Shown piece after piece: positions 1 to 7,473 of a stretch of DNA of 11,059 nucleotides. Under the pieces are notes generated by a model. The model was not told where the DNA came from. It was given only the letters and a program-made list of their open reading frames with translations, and ran no database searches. Location of the stretch: positions 1,930 through 12,988 of the forward strand of contig CAYJRR010000127.1 of assembly GCA_964372275.1 (NCBI GenBank), in the 5' to 3' direction. The stretch is from CAYJRR01 sp964372275 [NCBI: uncultured bacterium]. Its GTDB lineage: Bacteria > CAYJRR01. Numbering within the stretch: position 1 is the stretch's first letter; each line of letters starts with the position of its first letter. The translations under genes were made by a program, and so were the position numbers.

Positions 1-2
1 TC

Positions 3-1505
3 TTAGATCTGCACCACGTGGGGATGGACGATGCGCGCGACGGCCAGCGCCTCGCGCCGGAATCGGGTGAACGCCGCCGGATCGGCCGCCTCCAGCACCT
101 TGATCGCGACGGTGCGCTCCAGGTCGCGGTCGCGTCCGAGGAAGATCGCCCCCATGCCGCCCCGGCCGAGCGTCCGTTCGATCCGGTAGCGGCCGATCTC
201 GACCGGCCGGTCGAGCGCCTGACCGGCCCCGACGACCCGCCCCGACGGGGCCGGAGCCCGGCTCTCGCCATCGGCGACGGCCGTGTCGCGAAGGAGGGTG
301 CGGAGACGCAGCCGCTCCCGCTCGGCGTTCCGGCTGGCATGGGCCGAGAGGAGGCCGCCGGCGACGAGGAACAGCACGGCGGGACTGGCGATCGGGGCGA
401 ACCGGTCGAAGGCGGCGGCGAGGAGGACGCCGACGCCGGCCTGGGCGATCGCGAGGAGGGTCGCGACCGCGAGGATCTGCGTGGCCGGCCGCCGGGCCAG
501 TGAAAACGAAATCGTTAGGAGCAGGAACGCCGAAAGGCCGAGCGTGGCGAGGCGCGGAACCGGCCGCGGGACGCGTCCACCCTCGAACGTCCGGATCGCG
601 GAGGCGAGCAGCAGTCCCCCGGCGGTCGTCGCCCCGAGCGGCGTGGCGAGCGTGTCGGGAGAGGCGACCGAGTCGACGTAGACCAACGCCAATCTCCCGG
701 CGAGCGCCGCGGCGGAAGCCGCCTCGTCGCGACCCGCGAAGACGTCGGCGGCGCGCACCACCGGCGGCAGCCCTCTGCCGGGCGTCAGGTCGAGGTACAT
801 CTCGCCCGCGTACAGCGGGATCGACCGGCCACCGGGAAGGTGGAGCGCGCGCTCGTCGGCGCGAACCGCGGCCGGATCCTCCCCTCGGTGACGCAACCAC
901 CCGACCAGCGGCAACGATGGCAAGCTTCCGGTCTCGCCTCGCACGGCGAGGAGCGGCGCATGCGCGCGGACCTGCCCGTCGCTCTTCACGAAGACGAAGA
1001 CGTGCCCGAGGCCGAGCGCGCGTTCACCAAACCGCTCCAACGGCGGCGCCAGCTCGGTTACGGACCGTTCGGTCGCGGGATGGGCGATCGCCGGGAGGAG
1101 CGATCGACGCACCGCCGGTCCGACGACCGGCGATCCGTCCCTGGAATAGCCGACCGCCAGGACCGTCCGTCCGAGGGCCTGTTCGAACTCCGCGTCCGAC
1201 TCGGGGGTCGTCTCGCCGGCGACCACCGCGTCGTAGAGGATGGTGCGCGCGCCGAGTCGTTCCAGTCGTCGCAGCAGGTCGGCCGCCTTCTCGCGGGGCC
1301 ACGGCCACCGCCCGTTCTCGCGGATGGCGGTGTCGTCCACCGGCACCAGGACCAGGTCGTCCGGCCAGCCCCCGTCGCGCCGGAGCGCCAGACGGAGATC
1401 GAAGGCGCGCCGCTCGATCGGTTCCACCACCGGCGTCGCGCCCAGGGCCACCACGAGGGCGGCAAGGACGAGCAGCGCGGGAGCAACGCTCGTCGAGCGG
1501 GGCAC
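3..1505 (-). CDS. CHASE2-domain transmembrane Ser/Thr protein kinase, interrupted in the kinase domain
   Basis: Predicted membrane receptor kinase of 500 residues. TM segment at about 9-25, extracytoplasmic CHASE2 sensor at about 30-310 (FDLRL, WPWP, LYAGEMYLDL motifs), three TM segments at about 318-389, then the start of a Hanks-type kinase domain: glycine loop GRGGMG from 447, ATP-binding Lys469 in VAIK, alpha-C Glu485. The frame hits TAA right after HPHVVQI, where this family usually has Tyr, so the catalytic HRD and DFG segments are missing. TAA differs from a Tyr codon by one base and lies two bases from the window edge; an assembly-edge error is as likely as a real nonsense mutation. 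I chose GTG at 1505 because a -10-like TATCGT ends six bases before it, as in the paralogous gene starting at 3060. A TTG at 1541 would add 12 residues but lacks a ribosome-binding site. CHASE2 and kinase identity are secure; the ligand is unknown. Confidence 0.85.
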   Translation of the reverse strand: MPRSTSVAPALLVLAALVVALGATPVVEPIERRAFDLRLALRRDGGWPDDLVLVPVDDTAIRENGRWPWPREKAADLLRRLERLGARTILYDAVVAGETTPESDAEFEQALGRTVLAVGYSRDGSPVVGPAVRRSLLPAIAHPATERSVTELAPPLERFGERALGLGHVFVFVKSDGQVRAHAPLLAVRGETGSLPSLPLVGWLRHRGEDPAAVRADERALHLPGGRSIPLYAGEMYLDLTPGRGLPPVVRAADVFAGRDEAASAAALAGRLALVYVDSVASPDTLATPLGATTAGGLLLASAIRTFEGGRVPRPVPRLATLGLSAFLLLTISFSLARRPATQILAVATLLAIAQAGVGVLLAAAFDRFAPIASPAVLFLVAGGLLSAHASRNAERERLRLRTLLRDTAVADGESRAPAPSGRVVGAGQALDRPVEIGRYRIERTLGRGGMGAIFLGRDRDLERTVAIKVLEAADPAAFTRFRREALAVARIVHPHVVQI

Positions 1506-1507
1506 CG

Positions 1508-1517
1508 TGTTACGATA
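1508..1517. promoter_or_regulatory. Overlapping divergent -10 elements (pilin / CHASE2-kinase)
   Basis: On the plus strand this reads TGTTACGATA, an extended -10 (TGn plus TACGAT). It predicts transcription of the pilin from about 1523, with a leader of roughly 33 nt that contains AAGGAG. On the minus strand the same bases read TATCGT, ending 6 nt before the GTG at 1505, so the kinase mRNA would be leaderless. No convincing -35 is visible in either direction. The same element recurs between 3060 and 3081. Confidence 0.45.
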
Positions 1518-1539
1518 CGGGGGATCGGATCCTTGCTTC

Positions 1540-1545
1540 AAGGAG
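1540..1545 (+). promoter_or_regulatory. Shine-Dalgarno of the pilin gene
   Basis: AAGGAG lies 10 nt before ATG 1556 and 4 nt before an in-frame GTG at 1550. It supports a translation start here and rules out the long upstream extension of the frame, which is antisense to the kinase gene. Confidence 0.6.
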
Positions 1546-1555
1546 CGCCGTGGCC

Positions 1556-2050
1556 ATGGCTGTTCGATCCGAGCGCGGCCAGACCGCGACCGAATACATG
1601 CTGGTGATCTCGGTGGTCGTGGTCGCCGTGGTTGCGGCCGCCTACGCCTTCGTTCCGAACTTCCGCGCCGGGGTATGGAGTCTGGCGGCGGACGTCGAGA
1701 CGATTCTCGGCGGCGGCCAGATCGGCGGCGTGGGAGTGACCCGAGCCGACGATCCCAACATCGCGGGCGGCTACACGGTCGCCATCGCCTCGCGACGTTG
1801 CGACGAGGGGCCGGCCGACCCGCGTCACGCGGCGATGTTCGCGCCGCCGCCGTGCGAGGGATCTCCGGCCGCCGTGGCGGCGTCGCCGATGCCGACCCCC
1901 TTCTCCTGCGCTTCGGTTCACCTCCCGGCCGGCGGCCGCGCGTCGTTCAATCGCGACAGGACCGCCGCCGAGTCGAGGAAGATCGCCGGGAGCAACACCG
2001 GAAAGAACAGGTCGGCGAGCGGAACCAGCGCCACCGACGCCGCCAAGTAG
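1556..2050 (+). CDS. Pilin-like protein with class III signal peptide
   Basis: Short pilin-like protein of 164 residues. The N-terminus has the prepilin peptidase pattern: basic leader MAVRSERG, cleavage expected between Gly8 and Gln9, then QTATEYM with Glu at mature position +5, then a continuous hydrophobic helix to about residue 34. Such proteins are processed at the inner membrane and assembled into thin pili or pseudopili; no assembly ATPase or prepilin peptidase gene is in the window. The central part has three Cys. From about residue 121 the frame runs antisense into the CHASE2 gene at 1918-3060, and this tail is Ser/Ala/Lys-rich with no recognisable fold. The third codon positions of both strands coincide there, so base periodicity cannot show whether the tail is genuine or whether an indel removed an earlier stop. 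Start set by AAGGAG at 1540-1545; GTG 1550 is an alternative. Confidence 0.72.
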   Translation: MAVRSERGQTATEYMLVISVVVVAVVAAAYAFVPNFRAGVWSLAADVETILGGGQIGGVGVTRADDPNIAGGYTVAIASRRCDEGPADPRHAAMFAPPPCEGSPAAVAASPMPTPFSCASVHLPAGGRASFNRDRTAAESRKIAGSNTGKNRSASGTSATDAAK

Positions 2051-3060
2051 AGGAACCCGCCGCCGGCGAGCGCCGCGAAGGTCCACCGCCGCGGAACGAA
2101 TCGGACCGAAACGAGGGCGGCGAGGACCGCGGCGGCGAACGCCGCTCCGCGGTGCGCCACGCGCGGCGTCCGTCCGGTCTCGATCGTCCGAACGGCATAG
2201 GCGAGCAGCTCGCCGCCCGGAGTCGACGGGGAGAGCGGGCTCGCGTGCCGGTCGGCGCCGGTCTCGACGTGAACGATCGCCAGCGCCCCGTCGAGCCGCG
2301 GCGCTTCGTCCCGCAGGATCGCGGACGCCGGGACTCGGCGCGGGGCCTCCCCGCCGGGAACCAGGTCGAGGAACATCTCGCCGGCGTACAACCGGATCGG
2401 TGCGCGGCCCGGGATCGCCAGCCGGTCGTCGGCCCCCTCGACCGAGGCCGGGTCGATCCCCCGGTGGCGGAGGAATGCCGCGAGCGGAAGCGAAGGGACG
2501 GCCCGGTGCGGTTCGACCGGGAGCAGCGGCGGAGAGGCCCGGATTCGCGCATCGGGCGGGAGGTGCGCGAAGGTGTGCCCTCGGCCGGCGGCGGCGTCCG
2601 AGAAGAGGGACGGCGGACCGCGGAACGCGTCGGCCGGAACCCGGCGGGTGAATCGACCCGGGACGAGCGCCGAACGCCCATCGACCGCAGGTTCGCCGCG
2701 CCTTCCCGGCGTGTAGAGGACGGCGATCACCGTCTCGCGCAGCGCCCGCGCCAGCACTCGATCGGCCTCCGGATCGCCGGTCGCATCGAGCTCCACGTCG
2801 AGCGCCACCGTCCGCACGCCGAGCGCGCGAAGCCGCTCGAGCAACGCGGCCAACGTCGCGCTGGGCCACGGCCAGGGACCGGACTCCGCCAGCGCCGCGT
2901 CGTCGATCGGCACCAGCGTCAGGTCGGCCGGCCATCCGGCGTCTCGGCGGAGCCCGAGGCGCAGATCGAACAGACGGGACTCGACGAATTCGAGCTTCGA
3001 CGCGATCAACAGGGAGGCGACGAGCGCGACCACCAGCGGCACGATGCGCGACAGGCCCAT
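1918..3060 (-). CDS. CHASE2-domain membrane protein without an output domain
   Basis: Predicted sensor of 380 residues, paralogous to the CHASE2-kinase ending at 3. TM segment at about 5-21, extracytoplasmic CHASE2 domain at about 25-300, then three TM segments at about 305-322, 327-346 and 350-367, and a cytoplasmic tail of about 13 residues. Shared blocks with the paralogue include FDLRL, LRRD, GWP, WPWP, PSLPL, FLRHRG and LYAGEM. CHASE2 receptors normally carry a kinase, cyclase or similar effector; this one stops right after the last TM segment, so it must act through a partner or be a decoy, or has lost its effector. No kinase-like sequence follows the stop. The start is ATG at 3060, 20 bp from the divergent FHA gene. 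No Shine-Dalgarno is seen; TATCGT ends 7 nt before the ATG, which fits leaderless expression. Overlaps the pilin frame tail to tail by 133 bp. Confidence 0.85.
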   Translation of the reverse strand: MGLSRIVPLVVALVASLLIASKLEFVESRLFDLRLGLRRDAGWPADLTLVPIDDAALAESGPWPWPSATLAALLERLRALGVRTVALDVELDATGDPEADRVLARALRETVIAVLYTPGRRGEPAVDGRSALVPGRFTRRVPADAFRGPPSLFSDAAAGRGHTFAHLPPDARIRASPPLLPVEPHRAVPSLPLAAFLRHRGIDPASVEGADDRLAIPGRAPIRLYAGEMFLDLVPGGEAPRRVPASAILRDEAPRLDGALAIVHVETGADRHASPLSPSTPGGELLAYAVRTIETGRTPRVAHRGAAFAAAVLAALVSVRFVPRRWTFAALAGGGFLYLAASVALVPLADLFFPVLLPAIFLDSAAVLSRLNDARPPAGR

Positions 3061-3066
3061 CGGATG

Positions 3067-3073
3067 TACGATA
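3067..3073. promoter_or_regulatory. Overlapping divergent -10 elements (CHASE2 / FHA-sigma54 activator)
   Basis: TACGATA occupies the centre of the 20-bp gap between two divergent ATGs. On the plus strand TACGAT (3067-3072) predicts a transcript start at about 3079-3081, on or next to ATG 3081. On the minus strand TATCGT (3073-3068) predicts a start at about 3060-3061, at ATG 3060. Both genes lack a Shine-Dalgarno, consistent with leaderless mRNAs from a symmetric promoter. Any -35 would lie inside the opposite coding region; none is convincing. Confidence 0.5.
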
Positions 3074-3080
3074 AGCGAGC

Positions 3081-4454
<1,374 letters not shown>

Positions 4455-4465
4455 GGCGGCGGTCG

Positions 4466-5824
4466 ATGGCCGAGCGAAACCTCGACACCAACTTCCGCGT
4501 CGAGCTCAAGCGGATCTACCTCGAGGAGTCGGACGTCAAGGTCCGCGCCTTGAAGGCGGTGATGAAGAACTTCCTGCGGGAGCCGGGTCTGCCCTCGAAC
4601 CTCGCCGACTACATCGAGATGGCGCACAAGCTCGCCGGCGCGGGGGCGACCTACGGTTTCCCGGTGGTGTCGGAGGTCGGCGGGGCGATGGAGGGCCTGC
4701 TCCGCGGCATCCGCGGCGGCGATGTCGAGCTGACCGACGACGTCCGCAACGCGCTGGCGCGGGCGGCGAAGGCGACGGAGGAGGTCTTCGCCAAGGCCAA
4801 GGAGGGGATCGAGGTCACAAGCAGCGACTTCCCGGTGATCCACGACCTGAAGTCGCTCTCCCGGCAGCCGCAAGAGCGGTCGGAGTCCTCGGCGGAGCTG
4901 GCCGACACGCGTAAGACGATCCTGATCGTCGACGACGACGTCGACTCGCTGCGCATCACCAACCTCACCCTGGTGAAGGCCGGCTACAAGGTCCTCTCCT
5001 ACATGAACGCGGAGGAGGTGCGGGCGGCGCTTCGCACCGAGCGCCCCGACCTGATGATCTTCGACGTGATGCTGCCGGGGATGAGCGGCTACGACCTGTG
5101 CCGGGAGATCCGCAAGGACAAGGCGTTCATCTTCACCCCGGTCATCTACGTCACCACCAAAGGACAGCTCGACGACAAGATCGCGGGCCTGAAGACCGGC
5201 GCCGACGACTACATCGTGAAACCGTTCGAGCCGGAGGAGCTGGTGGCGCGCGTCGGCGCGCACATCGGGCGGATCGAGCTCCTGAAGGAGCTGTCGATCA
5301 AGGACGGACTGACCCGAGCCTTCAACCACCGCTACTTCCAGGAGCGGATGGGGGTGGAGCTGGGACGCGCAAAACGCTACGGCCGGGCGCTGTCGATCGC
5401 GCTGACCGACATCGACCACTTCAAGCGGTTCAACGACACCTGGGGGCATCAGGTCGGGGACGTCGTCCTCAAGCGCCTGGTCGACACGCTGCACGCGCAG
5501 GTGCGCAGCGTCGACGTCGTCTGCCGCTACGGCGGGGAGGAGTTCGTGGTGATCTTCCCCGAGACTCCGGCGGGGAAGGCGTTCGAGGTGATGAACCGGA
5601 TCCGCGAGCACCTGGCCCACAACACCTTCAAGGTCGACGGTTTCGAGGAGGAGTTCCGCGTCACCGTCTCCGCCGGCGTCGCCAGCTTCCCCGGCGATTC
5701 GCAGGTGAAGGACGAGCTGATCGCCAAGGCCGACAAGGCGCTCTACCTGGCGAAGAGCAAGGGGCGCAACCAGGTCTGCACCGCGCTCGACCTCGACGCC
5801 GGCGTGCCCCCGGTGGACGGATGA
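4466..5824 (+). CDS. Hpt-REC-GGDEF response regulator, diguanylate cyclase
   Basis: Cytoplasmic c-di-GMP synthase of 452 residues. N-terminal histidine-phosphotransfer-like domain at about 1-115, with HKLAG and phosphoacceptor candidate His54. REC domain at about 150-268: acidic DDD 156-158, phosphoacceptor Asp200 in IFDVMLPGMSG, Thr230/231, Lys252 in VKPF. GGDEF domain at about 278-440: signature GGEEF 356-360, substrate site NDTWGH nearby, and an inhibitory I-site RSVD 347-350 exactly five residues before GGEEF. The enzyme should therefore be active, phosphorylation-controlled and product-inhibited. Carrying its own Hpt and REC suggests phosphotransfer within the protein or from a hybrid kinase encoded elsewhere; no histidine kinase is in the window. 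It starts 11 bp after the FHA-activator stop and its TGA overlaps the next ATG (ATGA), so co-translation is likely. Confidence 0.95.
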   Translation: MAERNLDTNFRVELKRIYLEESDVKVRALKAVMKNFLREPGLPSNLADYIEMAHKLAGAGATYGFPVVSEVGGAMEGLLRGIRGGDVELTDDVRNALARAAKATEEVFAKAKEGIEVTSSDFPVIHDLKSLSRQPQERSESSAELADTRKTILIVDDDVDSLRITNLTLVKAGYKVLSYMNAEEVRAALRTERPDLMIFDVMLPGMSGYDLCREIRKDKAFIFTPVIYVTTKGQLDDKIAGLKTGADDYIVKPFEPEELVARVGAHIGRIELLKELSIKDGLTRAFNHRYFQERMGVELGRAKRYGRALSIALTDIDHFKRFNDTWGHQVGDVVLKRLVDTLHAQVRSVDVVCRYGGEEFVVIFPETPAGKAFEVMNRIREHLAHNTFKVDGFEEEFRVTVSAGVASFPGDSQVKDELIAKADKALYLAKSKGRNQVCTALDLDAGVPPVDG

Positions 5825-7032
5825 TGCGCCTCCGCCGTCCTCCCGTCGCGCGCGGGCGCACCGCGCGAACGATTGCCGCCGGCGCGCTGGCCGCGGTCGC
5901 TCTCGCGGCGGGGGCCGCCAACGCGGCGCCCCTGCGGATCGCCATCGCCAAGGCGCCGAAGCTGACGGTCAAGGGGATGGACCTGGTGATCCACGACGCC
6001 GCCGGGAACCTCCTCCCGCTCCCGGACGCCTACGCCGAAGTGGTGTTCCAGCCGACCGCGCAGGGGATCTCGGTCGGCGGGAAGGAGGTGCTCGGCGAGC
6101 CGATCCGCCTCGAGTGCCGTTCCATCTACTTCCGCGCCAACGAGCGGCAGTACCGGGGCCTGGTCTCGATCTACCGCGACGGCGACCGCCTGCTCGCCGT
6201 CAACTCGATCGAGCTGGAGGACTACCTGGTCGGCCTGATCAACCACGAGGTGTCGAGCGCGTGGGCGATCGAGGCGGTGAAGGCGCAGGCGGTCGTGGCC
6301 CGCACCTACGCGCTCTACCAGTCGTCGAACTCACGCGACCCGCGGTACGACCTGGAGTCGACCGTCGACGACCAGGTCTACTCGGGGAGCCAGGCCGAGG
6401 ACTACCGTTCGTCGCTCGCCGTCCGGGAGACCTCCGGCGAGGTGCTGGTCGACGGCAACGGAAACGTGGTCCAGGCGTTCTACTCGTCGAACTGCGGCGG
6501 GATCACCGAGCTGCCGCAAAACGTCTGGGGAACGTCGACCCCGATCGCCGCCAGCGTGAAGGATCCCTGGTGCGCCCGGGCGCCCAACAGCTCGTGGAGC
6601 TGGGCGATCGACGCGCGCGAGCTGGGGGCGCGGCTCAAGGAGGCGGGGTACGCGGGCGGGGCGGTGCGGTCGGTCTCGGTCCTCAAGGAGTCGCCAGCGA
6701 AGCGAGCGCTCAGGCTGCGGATCGAGTCGGCAGGGGGCCGGATCGAGATCGGCGGCAACGAGCTGCGGCGCGCCCTCGGATACTCCAACCTGAAGAGCGC
6801 GCAGTTCGACGTACAGCGGGTGAACGCCGGAAACGCCGACCTCGGTTGGTCGACCCAGTTCCTCTTCACCGGCCGCGGCGCCGGGCACGGCGTCGGGTTG
6901 TGCCAGTGGGGGGCGAAGGGGATGGCCGACGGCGGTTACGACTACCGCCAGGTCCTCGGCCACTACTACCCGGGCCTCTTCCTCCGGGACCTGGACTCGG
7001 CCGAAACGAACTCCGCGCGCGCGACACCGTAG
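5821..7032 (+). CDS. SpoIID/LytB-domain peptidoglycan lytic transglycosylase, secreted
   Basis: Exported cell-wall enzyme of 403 residues. Basic N-terminus and hydrophobic stretch (residues 16-34) ending AANAA look like a signal peptide cleaved near 34-36. The SpoIID domain spans about 120-390: INHEV with likely catalytic Glu143, EAVKAQAVVARTYAL 151-165, YSSNCGG 221-227, and the C-terminal GRGAGHGVGLCQWGAKGMA 351-369. The family cleaves glycan strands stripped of their stem peptides. It is best known from sporulation (SpoIID) and an amidase modifier (LytB), but is widespread in non-sporulating diderms, where it probably acts in cell separation or envelope remodelling. Start at ATG 5821 overlaps the TGA of the GGDEF gene; a second ATG at 5824 is equally possible. 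Last gene of the operon; a hairpin follows at 7037-7051. Which peptidoglycan process it serves here is unknown. Confidence 0.92.
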   Translation: MMRLRRPPVARGRTARTIAAGALAAVALAAGAANAAPLRIAIAKAPKLTVKGMDLVIHDAAGNLLPLPDAYAEVVFQPTAQGISVGGKEVLGEPIRLECRSIYFRANERQYRGLVSIYRDGDRLLAVNSIELEDYLVGLINHEVSSAWAIEAVKAQAVVARTYALYQSSNSRDPRYDLESTVDDQVYSGSQAEDYRSSLAVRETSGEVLVDGNGNVVQAFYSSNCGGITELPQNVWGTSTPIAASVKDPWCARAPNSSWSWAIDARELGARLKEAGYAGGAVRSVSVLKESPAKRALRLRIESAGGRIEIGGNELRRALGYSNLKSAQFDVQRVNAGNADLGWSTQFLFTGRGAGHGVGLCQWGAKGMADGGYDYRQVLGHYYPGLFLRDLDSAETNSARATP

Positions 7033-7036
7033 GGGT

Positions 7037-7051
7037 TCGGGGAGGCCCCGA
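7037..7051. terminator. Hairpin between convergent genes, possible terminator
   Basis: TCGGGG, loop AGG, CCCCGA: a perfect 6-bp stem 5 bases after the SpoIID-gene stop. An alternative stem TTCGGG (7036-7041) with CCCGAA (7057-7062) overlaps it. There is no T-run on either strand, so it is not a classical intrinsic terminator. Its place between two converging stops (7032 and 7077) fits a bidirectional transcription-stop element. Confidence 0.4.
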
Positions 7052-7076
7052 GGGAGCCCGAAGGGCGGACCGACGG

Positions 7077-7316
7077 TCAGCAGAGATCGCGGCACATGTC
7101 CGGCTCGGACGCCGGAGCCGGCGCGGACTTCGGGGATGTCTTCCCGTCGCGCGGGGTCGACTTGCCGGCCGCCTTCGCTTCGCGGTCGGCCGGTTTGGAG
7201 GTGGCGGCGGGCGCCTCGAGCCTGACCGGAGCGGGTGCCTTGCGTTCGGCGGCAGGCCCCTGGGCCATCGCCGGAACCGCCACCGTCAGCATCAGCACTG
7301 CAAGCCAGCGCGCCAT
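7077..7316 (-). CDS. Small secreted Pro/Ala/Lys-rich protein with C-terminal cysteine pair
   Basis: Unrecognised 79-residue protein. Signal peptide at 1-18 (MARW, hydrophobic core, VPAMA) with signal peptidase I cleavage expected before Gln19. The mature part of about 61 residues is low-complexity, rich in Ala, Pro and Lys, probably disordered, and ends MCRDLC, with Cys75 and Cys79 as the only cysteines; Cys79 is the last residue. This could form a disulfide or covalent link, or bind metal. The gene has a clear Shine-Dalgarno (AGGGGG, 5 nt from ATG 7316) and a sigma-54 promoter at 7343-7358, so it is very likely expressed. It lies after the nucleotidyltransferase/cyclic-nucleotide-binding pair but has its own promoter, and converges on the SpoIID gene. 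No function can be assigned; a periplasmic or cell-wall role is inference. Confidence 0.68.
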   Translation of the reverse strand: MARWLAVLMLTVAVPAMAQGPAAERKAPAPVRLEAPAATSKPADREAKAAGKSTPRDGKTSPKSAPAPASEPDMCRDLC

Positions 7317-7321
7317 GAGAA

Positions 7322-7327
7322 CCCCCT
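7322..7327 (-). promoter_or_regulatory. Shine-Dalgarno of the 79-residue secreted protein gene
   Basis: AGGGGG on the minus strand, 5 nt before ATG 7316. It supports this small frame as a real gene. Confidence 0.6.
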
Positions 7328-7342
7328 GATGGGATTCGAAGT

Positions 7343-7358
7343 AGCAGGGAGGGTGCCA
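7343..7358 (-). promoter_or_regulatory. Sigma-54 promoter upstream of the 79-residue secreted protein
   Basis: The minus strand reads TGGCACCCTCCCTGCT. Against the sigma-54 consensus TGGCACGnnnnTTGCW it has the invariant GG (7357/7356) and GC (7345/7344) exactly ten bases apart and only two mismatches (G to C after TGGCAC, and the first T of TTGC). Predicted transcript start is about 7332, giving a 16-nt leader with the Shine-Dalgarno at 7327-7322. Shares TGGCACCCTC with the site at 10218-10233. Confidence 0.7.
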
Positions 7359-7372
7359 CGGCCAACTGGCCG
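7359..7372. repeat. Inverted repeat abutting the -24 element
   Basis: CGGCCA, spacer AC, TGGCCG: perfect 6-bp arms directly upstream of the sigma-54 -24 box. It could be an operator or activator site. Enhancer sites for sigma-54 are usually further upstream, so the role is uncertain. A weaker dyad AATC-N4-GATT lies at 7374-7385. Confidence 0.3.
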
Positions 7373-7425
7373 GAATCTCACGATTTCGGCGGCCGTGTCC
7401 GTGTAAGGGGCGCCTCGGGTGGGGT

Positions 7426-7438
7426 GCCGGGCCCCGGC
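7426..7438. repeat. GC-rich palindrome downstream of the cyclic-nucleotide-binding gene
   Basis: GCCGGG, centre C, CCCGGC: perfect 6-bp arms, 36 bp after the stop of the minus-strand gene at 7474 and upstream of the sigma-54 promoter. There is no T-tract. It may help terminate or insulate the operon above, or be chance in GC-rich DNA. Confidence 0.25.
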
Positions 7439-7473
7439 GGACGGGCGTGATCCGCCGTCGTTTCGAGGCAAGG

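Noticed and set aside
1500-1515. GGCACC then TTACG before the pilin as a sigma-54 promoter
   Set aside because: The -12 position reads CG instead of the required GC; the extended -10 at the same place is a better reading.
500-1555. Long upstream extension of the pilin frame
   Set aside because: It is antisense to the CHASE2-kinase gene, Arg/Pro-rich with no domain, and the ribosome-binding site at 1540-1545 marks the true start.
5098-5820. Upstream extension of the SpoIID frame
   Set aside because: It is an out-of-frame reading of the GGDEF gene; the signal peptide begins at the ATG at 5821.
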